Shown: positions 21,195 to 33,836, counted from the first letter of the stretch. The stretch: 64,000 bases of DNA from Diphasiastrum complanatum (GCA_029204225.1 CM055101.1:61339340-61403339), one strand, 5' to 3'. The notes: generated by a model from the letters alone, not told the origin. Made by a program: numbers and translations.

Positions 21195-21436
21195 TTTAGC
21201 ATAGATTTAACCACACTACTTTGATCCATCTTGTTTTGTCTTCACTTTGAAGATCCACTTGCATCCAATAGCCTTCTTGTCCTTTGGACGCTCCACCAAT
21301 CTCCATGTGTCATTGTTCATAAGAGCTTGATACTCAAGATCCATTGCTTGGATCCACTCCTCTTTTTGTCTTTCTTCATCTACACATGTAGGTTCATCAA
21401 AAGAGGCTAGGAAAGTACCACCAGATAAATAACTAG
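21195..21436 (-). pseudogene. Copia I fragment, integrase-RT linker and RT start
   Basis: The - strand reads FDEPTCVDEE, EEWIQAMDLEYQALMNNDTW and CKWIFKVKTKQDGSK, the start of a copia RT close to element J. It then runs straight into a polypurine tract and the LTR, so almost all of RT and RNase H has been lost. The right side is cut near 21436. Confidence 0.75.
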
Positions 21437-23446
21437 GGCGGATAATTAGTTGTATTTGGATGGATTAGAGTTGTTAGACTACATTAGGAATCGCTAATCA
21501 TAGAAAGAAGGCTATAGCTCCCTTGGGAACACAAATCCCATGTGACAGGTGAGCCGAAGGCGAGGCCTCAAAGGTACAAGCCTTAACCAACTACAAAAAT
21601 GAACGTCTTTGTTGCATATTTTAATTTTTTTTAAAGAATAATTTAAGAATATTTTTGTGTTATTTAAGTTGATTGGTGTTGTATATTATTTAGCTAAATT
21701 TTGTATTTTGTAATATATTTTGAAATGCTAAAATATTAAAAAAAAATTGCAAACAAGTTCTCAAATTTTTTTTAAATCTTTCAAGCCTGCATAATCTTAA
21801 AAAACTTTCAAATAAATCTTTTGGAAAATTTGTAGTTTACCTATTTAAACAATTATTATTCATTGCCACAAATTGCTCAAATTTAATTATTATGATTTTC
21901 GGTGATTTGAATACAAAATTTTTAGAGTATCTCACATCACTCATTCCAAATTTAAAATATTTGCAAAATGCAGTTTTTAAAAATAATTGATTAATGTTTA
22001 AAACCAACATTCAAAATTTAGAGATATATGCAAGATCACAAGGGCTTTTTTTAAATGGGTTTCTCCACCATTTCTTGTTTAAAGGGATGTGTACCACTTC
22101 AACAAATGTTTATTTAGAAAGGTATGAATAAAAAATGTTGCAATTAGATCCGAGGGCAAGATGGATTTAGCAAAAAATCATCAAAAGTCAATAATGTAAA
22201 TTTCCAAGATGCAGATATGCTTGCTTCTAATTTTGAGTTGACAATGATTAGTCATTTACGAGGGTCAACAATTTTTTTTTTTAACAAGAACATCGTGGGT
22301 TAAGTGCACAACCATCATCTTCAACTTGGCAGCAATGAAGCAGAGCTGCAATGCACAATTTTTTGCCAACATTGGATAAGAACTCAAATGAGAATATGCC
22401 AATACACTCTTACAAGAAAGATGAGTCGTCAACTTCGTTAGCTGAAAATGAGAGCCTTGACAATATATCAAACACTTGAGTTGAGAGAAGTTAGTGAAAA
22501 CTTCTTTGAATTTGAATTGTTAAAAAACAATATAAAGAATGTCTGTAATCTTTTCAAAATTTTATTGACATAACATAACGAGCATCCAATGTATTCTACA
22601 AACTATTTTTAAAAGTTATTTTAAACTACTAAAACACCAAAATCTATTTTGTTCACATGATGGACATTTTCAATTATTGTTTTTGTGAATTTCAAGAATT
22701 TTTACTTTAAAAAAAATGTTTTCGAGCAAAAACTTAAAAATGCTAAGTGGTTACTCTTTTTTAGAATTTTGACATGTTTTAAAATATTCTGTTCTAACCA
22801 CAAGTCAACATAATTTGTTAATAAACATTGGTTCAACTAGCATTGTCCAAGTTTTCAATCCAAGTGGGGGTGACCAACTAGGTCCATTTCGATCTACATC
22901 GAAGCTTCTACCACCTCCAGAGCCAATTAGGCAGCTCAATTTTTCACGGGTAGCAAAAGCTAGCCAATAAAATGCTTGCAACTTGTCTAGTAATCTGCTC
23001 GGCAACAATTTCAAATTTTGCAAAAGTCGGTGAGCTTTATTTTTTGGGTTTGGCAACCTACGATGACACCACTTTGGGCAGTTGTGATTATGCCAAATGG
23101 ACATTGAAAACGAAAATATAAATAATTTTTTTTTAAAGGGCCCTTTTAAAATCATGACTCTAACAGTGAAATGAGACACTTGCACTAAGCGCACCCCATC
23201 CATAAAGCTATTTTAATGCATAAAGCAAGGAAGTATATGGGCCATTATGCTTGGGCATCTATTTTGGCAAGGCATAAGGCATAATGGTAGGGCATCAAAC
23301 AAATTCTTAGATTTGGCTATTACCTAGTACTTAATTGTCATTGTGCTAATATATAGTCCTTCTTGGGCCCTATATCACACAATATAAGGACCCAAACATT
23401 TTTACCTTTGTTGTGACAAAAATGCCTCTATACCTTGTACTGCATG

Positions 23447-23448
<2 letters not shown>
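21437..23448. other. Intergenic stretch, no gene recognised
   Basis: About 2 kb of very AT-rich DNA with poly-A/T runs and only short, domain-free frames (the longest about 130 codons). I see no retroelement motif. It separates retroelement block 1 from the first genic island. Confidence 0.5.

Positions 23449-23504
<56 letters not shown>
23449..23504 (+). repeat. GA/AG microsatellite
   Basis: A pure AG dinucleotide run of about 28 units. It lies about 1.5 kb upstream of the AUX1/LAX start codon and immediately left of a MITE-like element. Confidence 0.97.
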
Positions 23505-23506
<2 letters not shown>

Positions 23507-23507
<1 letters not shown>

Positions 23508-23842
23508 TGTAATGGCCAATGGGTTCGGGGCCACTACAGACTAGGGTATCGTTCATCAGGAGGTGGGCTACTGCGTTTAGCAGGCTGAACCGCAAGAGCG
23601 GCGAATAATGCTACAAGTTGTAGCCCACCGTCGGATGAACAATACCTGACGTAGCGGGAGAGAGATAGATGGTCAAGACCTAAATCTGTTTGCACCCTGT
23701 GCTGTGGGTTATAATCTGTGTGTTTTGAACCAATGACGTAATGCCACATGTTCGCTATCACTGCTCACGACTACTACGACTCATAATCCAGTCCCCAGGT
23801 CCATGAGCTGGGATGAGTGGGTAATGGCCCCGACCATTACAT
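23507..23842. mobile_element. MITE-like foldback element, about 335 bp
   Basis: The two ends are inverted: the left reads ATGTAATGG then TTCGGGGCCAC, and the right, in reverse complement, reads ATGTAATGGTCGGGGCCA. There is an 8-base difference between the two blocks. Inside, 23547-23571 and 23620-23644 form a second inverted pair of 25 bases with about four mismatches, around GTTCATC and GGTGGGCTAC. No transposase frame is present, as expected of a non-autonomous element. A target duplication is not obvious, so the class is open. Confidence 0.6.
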
Positions 23843-23844
23843 AA

Positions 23845-23925
23845 TACATAAGTATGTGAAAGCTCCATGAGGAGAGACACTCTTGTGCCACTTATACATA
23901 ACTATGTGATAGCTCCATGTGGTGG
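23845..23925 (+). repeat. Two-copy direct repeat
   Basis: Two copies, about 50 bases apart, share ACATAA(G/C)TATGTGA and AGCTCCATG. They lie immediately right of the foldback element. Confidence 0.7.
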
Positions 23926-24460
23926 CAAGGCCTTATTGGGCGCCAAGATGAAAATGCCTTGTAAGCACTGCTCTTACATGCAGCTTGGCTTGGCCTCTTC
24001 TGCCTTTTTCTGATCCAAATTCCCTAAAACAAGCTGAGGATCATTCATCCAAAATCTTGCTCGATCATCCATCGGGGTCCTACCCACAACCCACTATTTT
24101 CCTATTGTATTTTCTTGTTTGTCCAATCCCTCGCTTGTTCCTTGCATCAACTCAATTTTACTTCCTCCAATTCCAATGCAAGGCTTCTATCCTTCTACTA
24201 CCTTCCTCGATGCTTGCAGCTTCACAAATACAAATTAATTTTACCACTCCAATGCTGCTACTGATAGACTGGTTTCTACCACACACATGAAGGTGATCAC
24301 GATCTGGCATGTAGCTTTGATTAGCTGAAAGATCACAATTATATGGCACAAGACAACAGCAGCCAGTAGAGGGAGTGTTGCTGAATGCTTGGTTTCCTTT
24401 CCAAAGTCTTAGTGATTTTCTTGAGCTTTTGAATTTTGTTTGCTCTGATTATGACTGCTC

Positions 24461-24810
24461 TCTCCTTTGATTCACTGCCCAAAATTCGGATTGTTCTGAT
24501 AGATGTTTTGTCGTCGTTGCAGTTATTTGGGGATGGAATCAAGGCAGTAAAGTCTCCTTTGATTCACTGCCCACAATTCGGATTGTTTTGATAGCCTCGA
24601 AGTTGCACTAATTTCTTGAATGCAAGCCTCGACAACTGCCGTTTGCTGCTGCTTGATCACTCGAATTTTGCCTCGGTATTACTGGCAGACCAACACATAT
24701 AACTTGCAAGGTGTTTTCTGTTGTGTAAATCATCCGTCGCCGCTCGGAGTTCCACTTCCTTGAAATGCAAGCCTCGGAAAATGTCTTTTTATCACTCGAA
24801 TATTGTCTAG
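24461..24810 (+). repeat. Duplicated leader segments upstream of the AUX1/LAX start
   Basis: Two short direct duplications lie in what is probably promoter or 5' untranslated region. 24461-24503 and 24553-24595 share TCTCCTTTGATTCACTGCCC and ATTCGGATTGTT. 24619-24680 and 24763-24810 share ATGCAAGCCTCG and ATCACTCGAAT. Confidence 0.8.
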
Positions 24811-24961
24811 CTATCACGCCTTGGAAAGCCGCAATCTATCTGTTGTGTGAATCCTATTTCGTGCTTGCTCTTACTCCTGAAAGTATTGATAATTGCACGA
24901 AGCTGTAGGGGTGGAGAGAGACGAACCGACAGATAGCAGTTTTCTTAGAACAGGCCGTGTG

Positions 24962-27900
24962 ATGGAAAAGCCTGTAGGCGAACCATGGGAGGATCGCCGA
25001 TATTTCTCACAGACCAAGCGTGGATACATTCTAGGGAAGCTGCGAGAATGGCAAAACTCCCGAAGCATACCTGCTATCTGGCATGGTGCTTCTGTCTTCG
25101 ATGCTTTCCTCCTAACAGCTGCTGCCCAGGTCTTTCTTTTCTTCAAAAATTCAACTCTCAAACCCAGATGCATCTCCTGTCCCTGATTTTATCTCAGCCA
25201 CTGCTTCTATATCAAGAGATGAACCTTTTTTAAGTTAATTCTTCTGGTAGCCAATGTTTGGTATTGGTGACGCGATGATTGCAGGTGGGACAAGTAATTT
25301 TGACATTGCCATACACGCTTGCTCAGATGGGATATGGATGGGGAATCTTCTTTCTGATATTTTATGGTATTTTAGGCTGCTGGACAGTCTATCTGCTCAC
25401 TTGGCTTTATTTTGAACACAAGATTCAGAACGCCAGAGAGAACAGAACCTTTGATGAAGGGCATATTCTCCAGGTAACTGATCACCTGCTATGTCCATTT
25501 TCTCCTTATTAAAAGCTTCTCACAGATTGGTGATCTCACCAAACGGTAGACTCCTGTAGTACTTCTTAAAGGTTTTGGCTAAACGATCATCTTTTCTATA
25601 TAGCAGTATCATGAAGTGATCGGGGGAGTTGCGGGGCAATACGTAGGTCGAATCGCCTTTTTCTTCAACATTTCAACCCTTACCCTTGCTTCAGTGATTC
25701 AGCTGATTGCTTCTGCCAGGTATATGCACTAGGCTCGGTTATGAGTAATCTCTTGCTGGGCATTATTGGCTCTGAGTTTACAGGGGGAGAAAAGCTCATA
25801 GGGCTCAATACAATGGAGGCTAACAAATTTTTAACTTGTGCAGTGACCTCTACTACATTAACTCCAATCTTAATAAGCGGCAGTGGCTGTTCTTAGTTGG
25901 TGCTCTTTCGAATGTAAGCATATTTCTACCAAGCTTTCGCCATTTCAGAGCTGGAGCAGTTCTGGGGGTCCTCACCACCACGATCACTGCTGTTTACATG
26001 ACTGCAGCATCTCGCACAAATGGACAGGTCTCTATCCCTCACTTCTTCTCTTTCTCTCCAGCATATATTTCTAGGATGTGGCTCGGCTAGTACAGTCTTT
26101 TCTCTTCAAAATTGAAGTTGTAGAGAAGCTACATTGGCTCCTTAAAAGATCCTCTTACTCTTCTTCCTTTCACATGGAATCATTAGCTAGTAGTAATATA
26201 ACCAAACTCTTCACTTGAATATGATAGTTTAACATGTCTTTAATACAAGATTATTGGTAGTGGTGTTCCGAATGTCGATGCTATTAGTTGTTCCATCTCT
26301 TGTTGCATAGCACCTTCTAATGTACCACCCCCACACCTCTCTCAGGTTTAAATTTAGGCTTTTAAAATCCCCTTTCTAATTTTGGCAAGGTAATTAGGTT
26401 GCTCATGTGTTTAGCTGTAGGACTTTTCATCGATCACATAAATTCCTGTTTTCAATCTTCTAAACAAGATCCTGTTGATGACCAGATTCTAGGGGTGCAA
26501 CACCAAGGACCTAAAAGCTTGGTTAAATTCTTCACTGGAGCCACTAATGCACTTTTCACTTTCGGAGGACATGGCATCACCATGTAAGTAAATGATAAAA
26601 AATATTGTAAATAACCACTTTGAAACCAGCAGCAGTTTATTTCCTCTTTTCCAATATACATTTCTGTTTTTCACGTAAAAAATGATCAAATATTCCTCAT
26701 CCTTTTGAGTATGATGCCTAAGAATGCAGCGATTGAAAGGTGGCAACAGATTCGTGCCTGATTCAATTTGAGTATAGAGTCAACACCACAGCTTTTTTTC
26801 ATGACATGATACATTTGTGGTAGACACGCAAACTAAAATGCGGTGTTTTGTGGGAACTTCATAAATACCAAAGTCGCATACTTTATAGTGTAAAGCCCAT
26901 TTCAGATTATGCCTTGCAGCTTGACTTTTCCTGCATTAAATTCCCTTAACCAAATAGTAGTATTATTGTACAAAGATGACATCAACAGAAAAAGGAGGAT
27001 GTTTAATCCAGGCACCTTATTGTGGATCTGGGATTTAAAAGTTGTACCTCATACCGTCCCTATATTATGAGGGAAAGATGCAATTCACAGAGCATGCTTA
27101 GTCTTTGAAGGATTTCCGAAGATACCGTTATCTGCTGCCAATAATACTAATATACTATTGAGATGCATTAATGCCTCAGAAAATACTAACCTACAATTTA
27201 TGGAACAAGTTCCTTTTATCCGAAGGGGGAATATATTAGATATTTAAACAAAGCATAATTCTATGAAGTTGAACTCTCATCTCCTTTTAGAATCAAGTTC
27301 AGTCTCCAAATGTCCCTGATTCAAAGCATGTTATGTGGTCTATACCTTGGAGCTTACCAAAACTGGGCCTAGTTTCTTATGTTGCCTCTTGACCTTTTCG
27401 CCTTCTGTTGCTTTCAGACAATTTTCTATTTTAACCGCAATACGGAGCTCTTAATTCAAGAAAAGTAGTTGGTTTCCTGGTGTGACATCAGTAATCAAGA
27501 GAATAGCCATCAGTTGTTATAAGAATGACTCTGAAATGAAATGATACTGGGTTGGTCATGTACGAGTACAAAACCTTGAAAGCCGTTGGTTTCTCGATGG
27601 TGGCATGCTTGATGACTATTTCTTTGATAGTTCAATGGACTGAGGACCTTACTAGCATTGTAATGATTCTACGCAGAGAAATTTTGGAAGCCATGACGAG
27701 CCCAGAGCATTACAAATATGTCTATCCTACTGTCGTGCTTTACACGTTGCTACTTATCATTCCAAGCTCGACTTCGGTTTACTGGGCTTATGGAGACATT
27801 CTTCTGAACCAATCCAATGCTTTTGCAGTTCTTCCACATTCGGGATGGCGCAATCTGTCAATTGTTGCCATGGTCGTGCACCAGGTTGAAGACATAATTG

Positions 27901-28857
27901 TTAGATGCTGTATTTCAATTTCTAGAGCAATTGCTTCTATGCAACTAGAGAACTTCTGCATTTAACCACCATCCGTTCCATTCTTCGAAGTCAGTAATTT
28001 TCTTTGTGAAATGTTGACAAGTACATATGTGAACATTCTTGTCTTTAAGTTGAAGATCAAACCAGCACAGAACACTCTGAAGAGACTAGGGCTCTGTTGA
28101 CATGCTGCATAGATTTTGCTTACTATGATATCTGTGTCAGTTGAATTTTTGACTATATGCTCATCGAGAACACTGATTATTTGCATTGAAACCATTAACA
28201 TGTGCTTTTCATATTCATGCAGAGCGTGGCATATATCTTCTTTGTGTTTCCAGTTTTCCTGGTTGTTGAGAAATTTATAGGTGTTCATACGAAGCAGTAC
28301 TATAAAAGAGTTCTAGTGAGAATTCCAGTTGTGCTACTCATATGGTTCGTGGCGCTTGCCGTCCCATTCTTTGGACCCATAAACTCTGTCATGGGCGCTT
28401 TTCTTGTATCTGTTTGCGTCTACCTTATACCATGTCTAGCTTTCTACTGGACCTATCGAGACAAAGAGGCACAAAATGTGAGTATTTGCTGTCTGCTTTA
28501 AGCTGCTGCCCATACTTAACATGACAGACTGCCATTTTAATTTGTTCTAGTGCATGTTTTTCTCTTCTTTACAATGTACATAACTCCAGTTTGAAAGATT
28601 TCAATTATTTCAACTAGGATTTCTTCTTGTCTGCATCACTGACTTCCAGTATTTGTTTACAGAATTCAGCAGTGAAATTGCCATCCTGGATACCAAACTG
28701 GAAAATGATACATTTTGTGAATGCGCTGATTATAATCTGGATTGTAGTGATTGGGTGTTGCTTTGGAGGCTGGGCAAGCTTGACCAACCTTGTCAGACAA
28801 GTACACAGCTTTGGATTCTTTGATAAATGCTACCAATGCCATCCTCAGAACAGCTGA
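24962..28857 (+). CDS. AUX1/LAX-type auxin influx carrier, eight exons
   Basis: AUX1/LAX proteins are plasma-membrane proton symporters of the amino acid/auxin permease family that take up indole-3-acetic acid. Coding exons are 24962-25129, 25285-25473, 25607-25719, 25844-26027, 26486-26583, 27677-27884, 28223-28477 and 28663-28857. All introns are GT-AG and every junction keeps the frame, giving 469 residues against about 485 in Arabidopsis AUX1. Family marks are WHGASVFDA (about 41-49), QVILTLPYTLAQMG in exon 2, SVIQLIASASDLYYIN across exons 3-4, FFTGATNALFTFGGHGIT in exon 5, SGWRNL in exon 6, PFFGPINSVMGA in exon 7 and GGWASLTN with KCYQC in exon 8. Hydrophobic segments suit about eleven membrane helices. 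The start ATG 24962 is the first in frame after an upstream stop; an extra upstream exon cannot be excluded. The protein differs at many positions where angiosperm AUX1/LAX copies agree, so it may belong to a diverged clade. It has no broken exon. Confidence 0.93.
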
Positions 28858-31195
28858 CGCTTACCAGTCTAATACATATTTCAGTTCTTTCACAAAATTT
28901 TGTGGGCAGCAGCTCTGTGGCTTGTACGGTACAATAGAGCAGGAATTGTACTCACAAAGACAGAGCTGAATACAAATTTCACTAAGTTGTTCACAAGATA
29001 TGTTACACTTTTTTCTTCATAAATTGACAAAAAAATTGAAAATCAAACTGTAATGTTATGTCGTCAATGGTTTGAATGAGAGGTCCTTACACCCTAGGTG
29101 AAAGAGGAGATGATAACAAACTGCATGGATCAGCATTGTAGAAGAAATTGCTTGCAATCAATTGTACTATATCTGTCTATCTATTCAGCATGGGCATTTT
29201 CAAAATTTCCATCTTTATTCCGTCTCTAATACATTATCTGGTTTAGAAGGCCCTAAAGGGGGCACTATGGCCCTTGCAAGGATGCACAAGTTTACCACAA
29301 GAAATATATCGCATTCTATAAGAAATACCTTTGCAAAGTTGACTTCTTCCTAAAGGTTATACCACTCAAAAAATAGTTTGGCATTATACAATGTATGCCA
29401 ATCACAATTGGACGAGTCACTCTGCTGGGGTTCCACAACATTAGAAACACATTCAATCGAATGATCTTTCAATTGTTTGTCTCTACTCTGAAGTACAAAC
29501 TCAGGTTTGGAAAGTACACTAAGCGATAAATTTTCTCATATGGGCTTCACTCTCTACAAGCTAGTAACATCACCTTCATGTAAAACACTTTACATGAAAC
29601 GTTGGGTGAAGTATTACTTAACTCATAAGATCAAAGTTAAAAAAAAACTACCTATTACAATATGAAACTATCTACAGTCACTAGTAGACAATTCATAAAT
29701 GCTTTTTGGTACTACTCTTAGAATATCCAAATTTCAAGGTATAACTATTCATCCAACTGGAAGATTTAGGAGATCCATCAAGATATAAAATGATTTAAAC
29801 TCAACTCTGAGAACTCTCGAGTTACATGGCCCTGTTTCTGTTGGACCCTTTTTGTACCTCCCTAATCGGATGGATATATAGAGGGCAAAGATGGGGTTTT
29901 ATGGATCTTTTTGGGTGAGCATCGCTTGTAGTATTGGGTTTCGATCCAATGGGGAGAGGGTAAACTAAGCAATAGGAATGGGGATCTAAGCCAACTAAGG
30001 TTTTCAAGCTAAGTGTAGGATCTAAAAGTGGAATGGCTTAGATCTAGGGGTCTGTTTCATTATCCTTGCTTTTTTTGGTGTTTTCTTGGTTTTGCTTTTC
30101 TCTTTTCTTGGTTTCTTTGGCTTATCTAGGCATCTTTGGCTCTAGATCTTCCCCTCAAGAGGTTGATCTTCTCAAGGGAGGTGAACAATGAAAGTAAACC
30201 TCCCTAAGGATCTTAGTGATCCCCCAATGCATGGTTCTAACACCTATTTTGCTTGTGTGTTGATTTTGTGGATTAGTTTATGGAACTAGAATGATGAGTG
30301 CTTGTGCTTTAAGATTATTCATGATTGTGATAGCTTGATTAACAAAAACATAACAAGCATTCATCATCCATCATCCACATAAGAATCTCACACATTCTTT
30401 GCAAGCAAAAGATAGGAGGAGATACTCTCCCAGGTCGAAATAGGTCTAGGTAAAAAATAAGTCCTTGGCCGGAATAAATTTAGGATCAAAATCCATTTCA
30501 ATACTCAAGGGTCGAAAATAGGCTTCGATCTTTTGTACAATTTTTTTTATTGACTTTTATGGTTTGTTTTAAGTATTTACAACTTCAAGATGCTAATTAA
30601 AAAGTGGATTTTCGCTTGAGCTTTGAAATCCAACAATATTTATGGTCAAAATAAGGATCAAACTGCATTTTGAGGATCAAGAAAAATTAAAATTTGGATC
30701 TTATATGAATTATGTGGGAGGATGGACACTAAGTTGAATATAAAGGATAGAAGAAATAGTTTTTTTTTAGCACAAAAACAAGTTCAATATGGAAGGAAAC
30801 TAATTTTTAAGAAGCTTTATAAGCTCTTTCCATCCACTTAAACTCATCGTTAACATGATGAGTGAATGTATACTCAGTAAGAATTTAAGATCAATTTTAA
30901 GATATTTTAATGAACACTATATAAATGTAATATTACATCAATGCTATTCAAAAGATATAAATCATATCAAAGATTTTTTGTTTTGTTTTTTACAACATTC
31001 AAATTTGAGCTAAAACGGTCTTTAACAAAAAAAAAATCGATTTCCTTGAAACATTGAATCGTAAAAGAATCAAAATCATAAGATAAACTTGAAAATTATA
31101 GACAATTACTAGTGCGAAAAGTTAGTGTGCTCATAAGACATGTAAAAATAAAGCACCATAAAGCATAACCACTTTCAAGACGTCCAACTGATACC
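28858..31195. other. Intergenic stretch downstream of the AUX1/LAX gene
   Basis: The first few hundred bases should hold the 3' untranslated region. The rest is AT-rich DNA with no recognised coding domain or LTR pair. Confidence 0.5.
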
Positions 31196-31196
31196 T

Positions 31197-31540
31197 GTGA
31201 AAAATCCAACAAGTTCACACGTGTGGGGAACCACAATGAATGTGTGAATGATCATTACCATGCTTTGTGGTGGCACATAGATCATCTGTAGAGCAATCCT
31301 ACAATCTACCAACAGATCTATGGCTAGAGCACAATCTAGAATGCTACAAATCAAAGCTACATTAATTCCTCACAAATAGGGAAAGTAGACAAGCTTGATC
31401 ATGTATGAAGAAGACACAAAATCCGAGTTAGAGAGAGAGAGCAATTACAAGCAATATTGAATGAGATCCAAAATTTGACACTAATAAATCAAGTACTACT
31501 TCTCGAATTTTAGAATTTGTTGAATAGCATAAATCAACAC
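31197..31540 (-). repeat. Possible LTR fragment related to I and J
   Basis: The + strand reads CTGATACC then TGTGAAAAATCC, as at a primer-binding-site/LTR border of a leftward element. The palindrome CACACGTGTG follows at 31216-31225. In I and J the same palindrome lies about 200 bp inside the LTR, so this would be a shortened or different relative. No partner or second end was found. Confidence 0.3.
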
Positions 31541-31559
31541 TAACATATGCTGCTGAGTT

Positions 31560-32040
31560 CCTTGTTGTCCTATCTTCTGCTGCTCTGGAACATTTTGCTT
31601 TGTCTTTGACATAGTTTGAATCTGAAGGTTTGCTTCAATTCTGCTCTTTGGATTTAACCAACACTTATCTTTTGTGTGACCTGATCTTTTGCATCTGTTG
31701 TAGATCTTCTTATCACCAGAATTTTTCTGTTGTTTTCCGGATTCTTGATCATTTTTCTTAGACTCATTCTTTTTAGACGACTCCCTCTTAAACTTAGACT
31801 TCTTAGAAGATTTATTCTTCTGAGTAGGTAGAGCATTTTGCCAATTACCTCTCCTTTGATGTTCTTGACTAGCTCCAAATTGCCAACTTCCCTTTTGACT
31901 AGTTGAAGCGCTTTGAGATCAACCTCTTGATCTTCAACTTGACCATCAAAGTCATTGAACAAACTTTGTTTTCCAGATCCATTACTTGATTTTACAACAA
32001 GATAACATCCATCCACTTGCATAGCTCCATGTACACAAGA
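31560..32040 (-). pseudogene. gag C-terminal fragment with a damaged zinc knuckle
   Basis: On the - strand one frame reads KNKSSKKSKFKRESSKKNE and then YNRCKRSGHTKDKCWLNP. The latter is a CCHC knuckle in which the first Cys position is Tyr (TAC). A rightward part with KGSWQFGASQEHQRRG seems to belong to the same gag. It is not the gag of element J (which is at 33.8-34.5 kb), so a second element is fused here at about 32040. The overlapping 146-codon frame is a mixture of frames, not a protein. Confidence 0.6.
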
Positions 32041-32044
32041 AGAT

Positions 32045-33836
32045 CTTCCAAAAGATGTTCCACTCTTCATAAGAGATCGATACTCAAGATCCATTGCTTG
32101 GATCCACTCCTCTTCTTCCTTGCTTGATCTACACTTGTAGGCTCATCCAAAGAGGTTAGGAAAGCAACATAATCTCCCGAAACTACTTGCTTACCCTTTT
32201 GATCATATGTGAGCCTTGAAGGTACTTGTCTTTCTCTTGATGTTCTCCTTGGCTTTTGACTTGATGAAGGTCCATCATCACCACCATCCAAAGTAGGATC
32301 CTTCTCATCAACATCAAGAATGTTAGATCCATCTACTTTACCATCAATCATGCTTGAAGACACCTTTGGAATGTTTCCCTCATCAAAAATGACATCTCTA
32401 CCAACAATCACTTTGTTAGTAGAAGGAATGTAAACCTTGTAGGCTTTACTCACCTCACTATATCCAACAAAAATACCTCTTCTTGAAGATGGATCCTCCT
32501 TGGTCCTATCATCAAGAGTAATGTTGACATAGCATGTGCATCCAAACGTTCTTAGAAAGTTGACACTCGGCCTCCTCTTGAATAGCATCTCAAAAGGTGT
32601 CCTTCCATCCAAAATAGCACTCGGCCACCTATTGCACAAGAAATTGGCAAAGCTTGATCCCAAAATGGTTTGTCAAGATTAGCACTTAGCCTCATAGCTT
32701 TAGCACTTTCACATAAAGTCCTATTCTTCCTTTCAACCACTCCATTTTGTTGTGGAGTCCTTGATGTTGTATACTCCCTCTTGATCCCATGCTCATCACA
32801 AAAGGCCTTGAACTTGTTAGATATGTACTCACCACCATTGTCACCTCTCAAGCACTTGATCTTTGTGGAAGATTGTCCTTGCATTCTTGAACTTGACAAA
32901 GACATCATACACTTCATCCTTGCTCTTTAGTAGATAGATCCAGCAAAATCTACTAAAATCATCAATGAATGTTACATACATCTTAGTTCCACTATTGCTA
33001 ATTGTAGTAAATCCATGAATATCTGAATGTACAAGCTGAAAAGGCTTTGTAGATCTAGATATAGATCTAGTATAAGGTAGTCTATGTGACTTAGACAAAG
33101 CACAAGACTCACAAACATGCTTGTCATTACTTAAGGAACTTGGAAGACCAATCACAACCTTCGTCCTTGCCATTACCTCCAATGACGTGAAGTTGAGGTG
33201 TCCCATCCTTTTGTGCCAAACCTCTTGAATAGAAATTTGCTCCCTTGAAACACATCCAACTTGGTTAGCAATAACACAGGCATCAAGTTTGAACAACTTC
33301 CCTTTCCTTTTACCTTTTCCAATCAAGACATCCTTCCTTTTGATCAAACAAGCATCTCCATCAAACTCCACCTTGAGGCCCTTACTTAGCATTTGACTCA
33401 CACTAAGCAAATTCTTGGTAATAGATGGAATAAACAAGACATCCTCCAAATGAGCATTCCTATTTGTAGAGAGAGAAATAGGAATTGTGCCAATCCCTTT
33501 GATTGCACACTCACCATCATTGGCCGTGTAGATCACCCTCTTGTCATCTCCATATGCCAACAAAGAAGTGAAGTACTCTTTGTGAAAGGTCATGTGTGAA
33601 CTTGCTCCACTATCAATCCACCAAGGATCTAGATCTCCATCATTAGCAAGCATACATGAAGACATCACAAAAGCATCATCATTTGCATCTTGCACATCCA
33701 AACCATCCTCATCAAGAGTAAGATTACCTTGCTTGTCTCCTTGATCTCTCTTCTTCTTGTAGCACTCACTTGCAAAGTGTCCTTTGACGCCACAATAGAA
33801 GCAATTGAGCTTTGATCTATCCTTCTTTTTGCCACT
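32045..33836 (-). pseudogene. Copia J protease, integrase and linker
   Basis: Leftward from the knuckle CFYCGVKGHFASEC (about 33770-33810), protease WWIDSGASSHM and the integrase zinc domain WHKRMGHLN with CESCALSKSH lie in one frame down to about 32890. A frame change follows, then RGDNGGEYIS and NGVVERKNRT. After a second change near 32660 come LRTFGCTCYVN and the linker ending at DEPTSVDQA and QAMDLEYRSLM. RT proper never starts: the sequence switches near 32045 to the gag fragment of another element. Protease and integrase catalytic residues remain visible, but two frameshifts and the missing RT and RNase H make it inactive. Confidence 0.88.

Noticed and set aside
23449-23504. Direct repeats that might suggest a CRISPR array
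   Set aside because: They are dinucleotide microsatellites. The other tandem arrays lack unique spacers, and the genome is a plant's.
24893-24961. Longer N-terminus for the AUX1/LAX protein from a TTG at 24893
   Set aside because: No ATG in that stretch; ATG 24962 gives a length and N-terminal tail normal for the family.
26584-27676. Frames inside AUX1/LAX intron 5 as extra exons
   Set aside because: The flanking exons join in frame and align without a gap to the family, so no exon is missing there.
31654-32094. A 146-codon open frame on the - strand
   Set aside because: It crosses the joint of two retroelements, and the real gag similarity is in another frame, so it is not a single protein.
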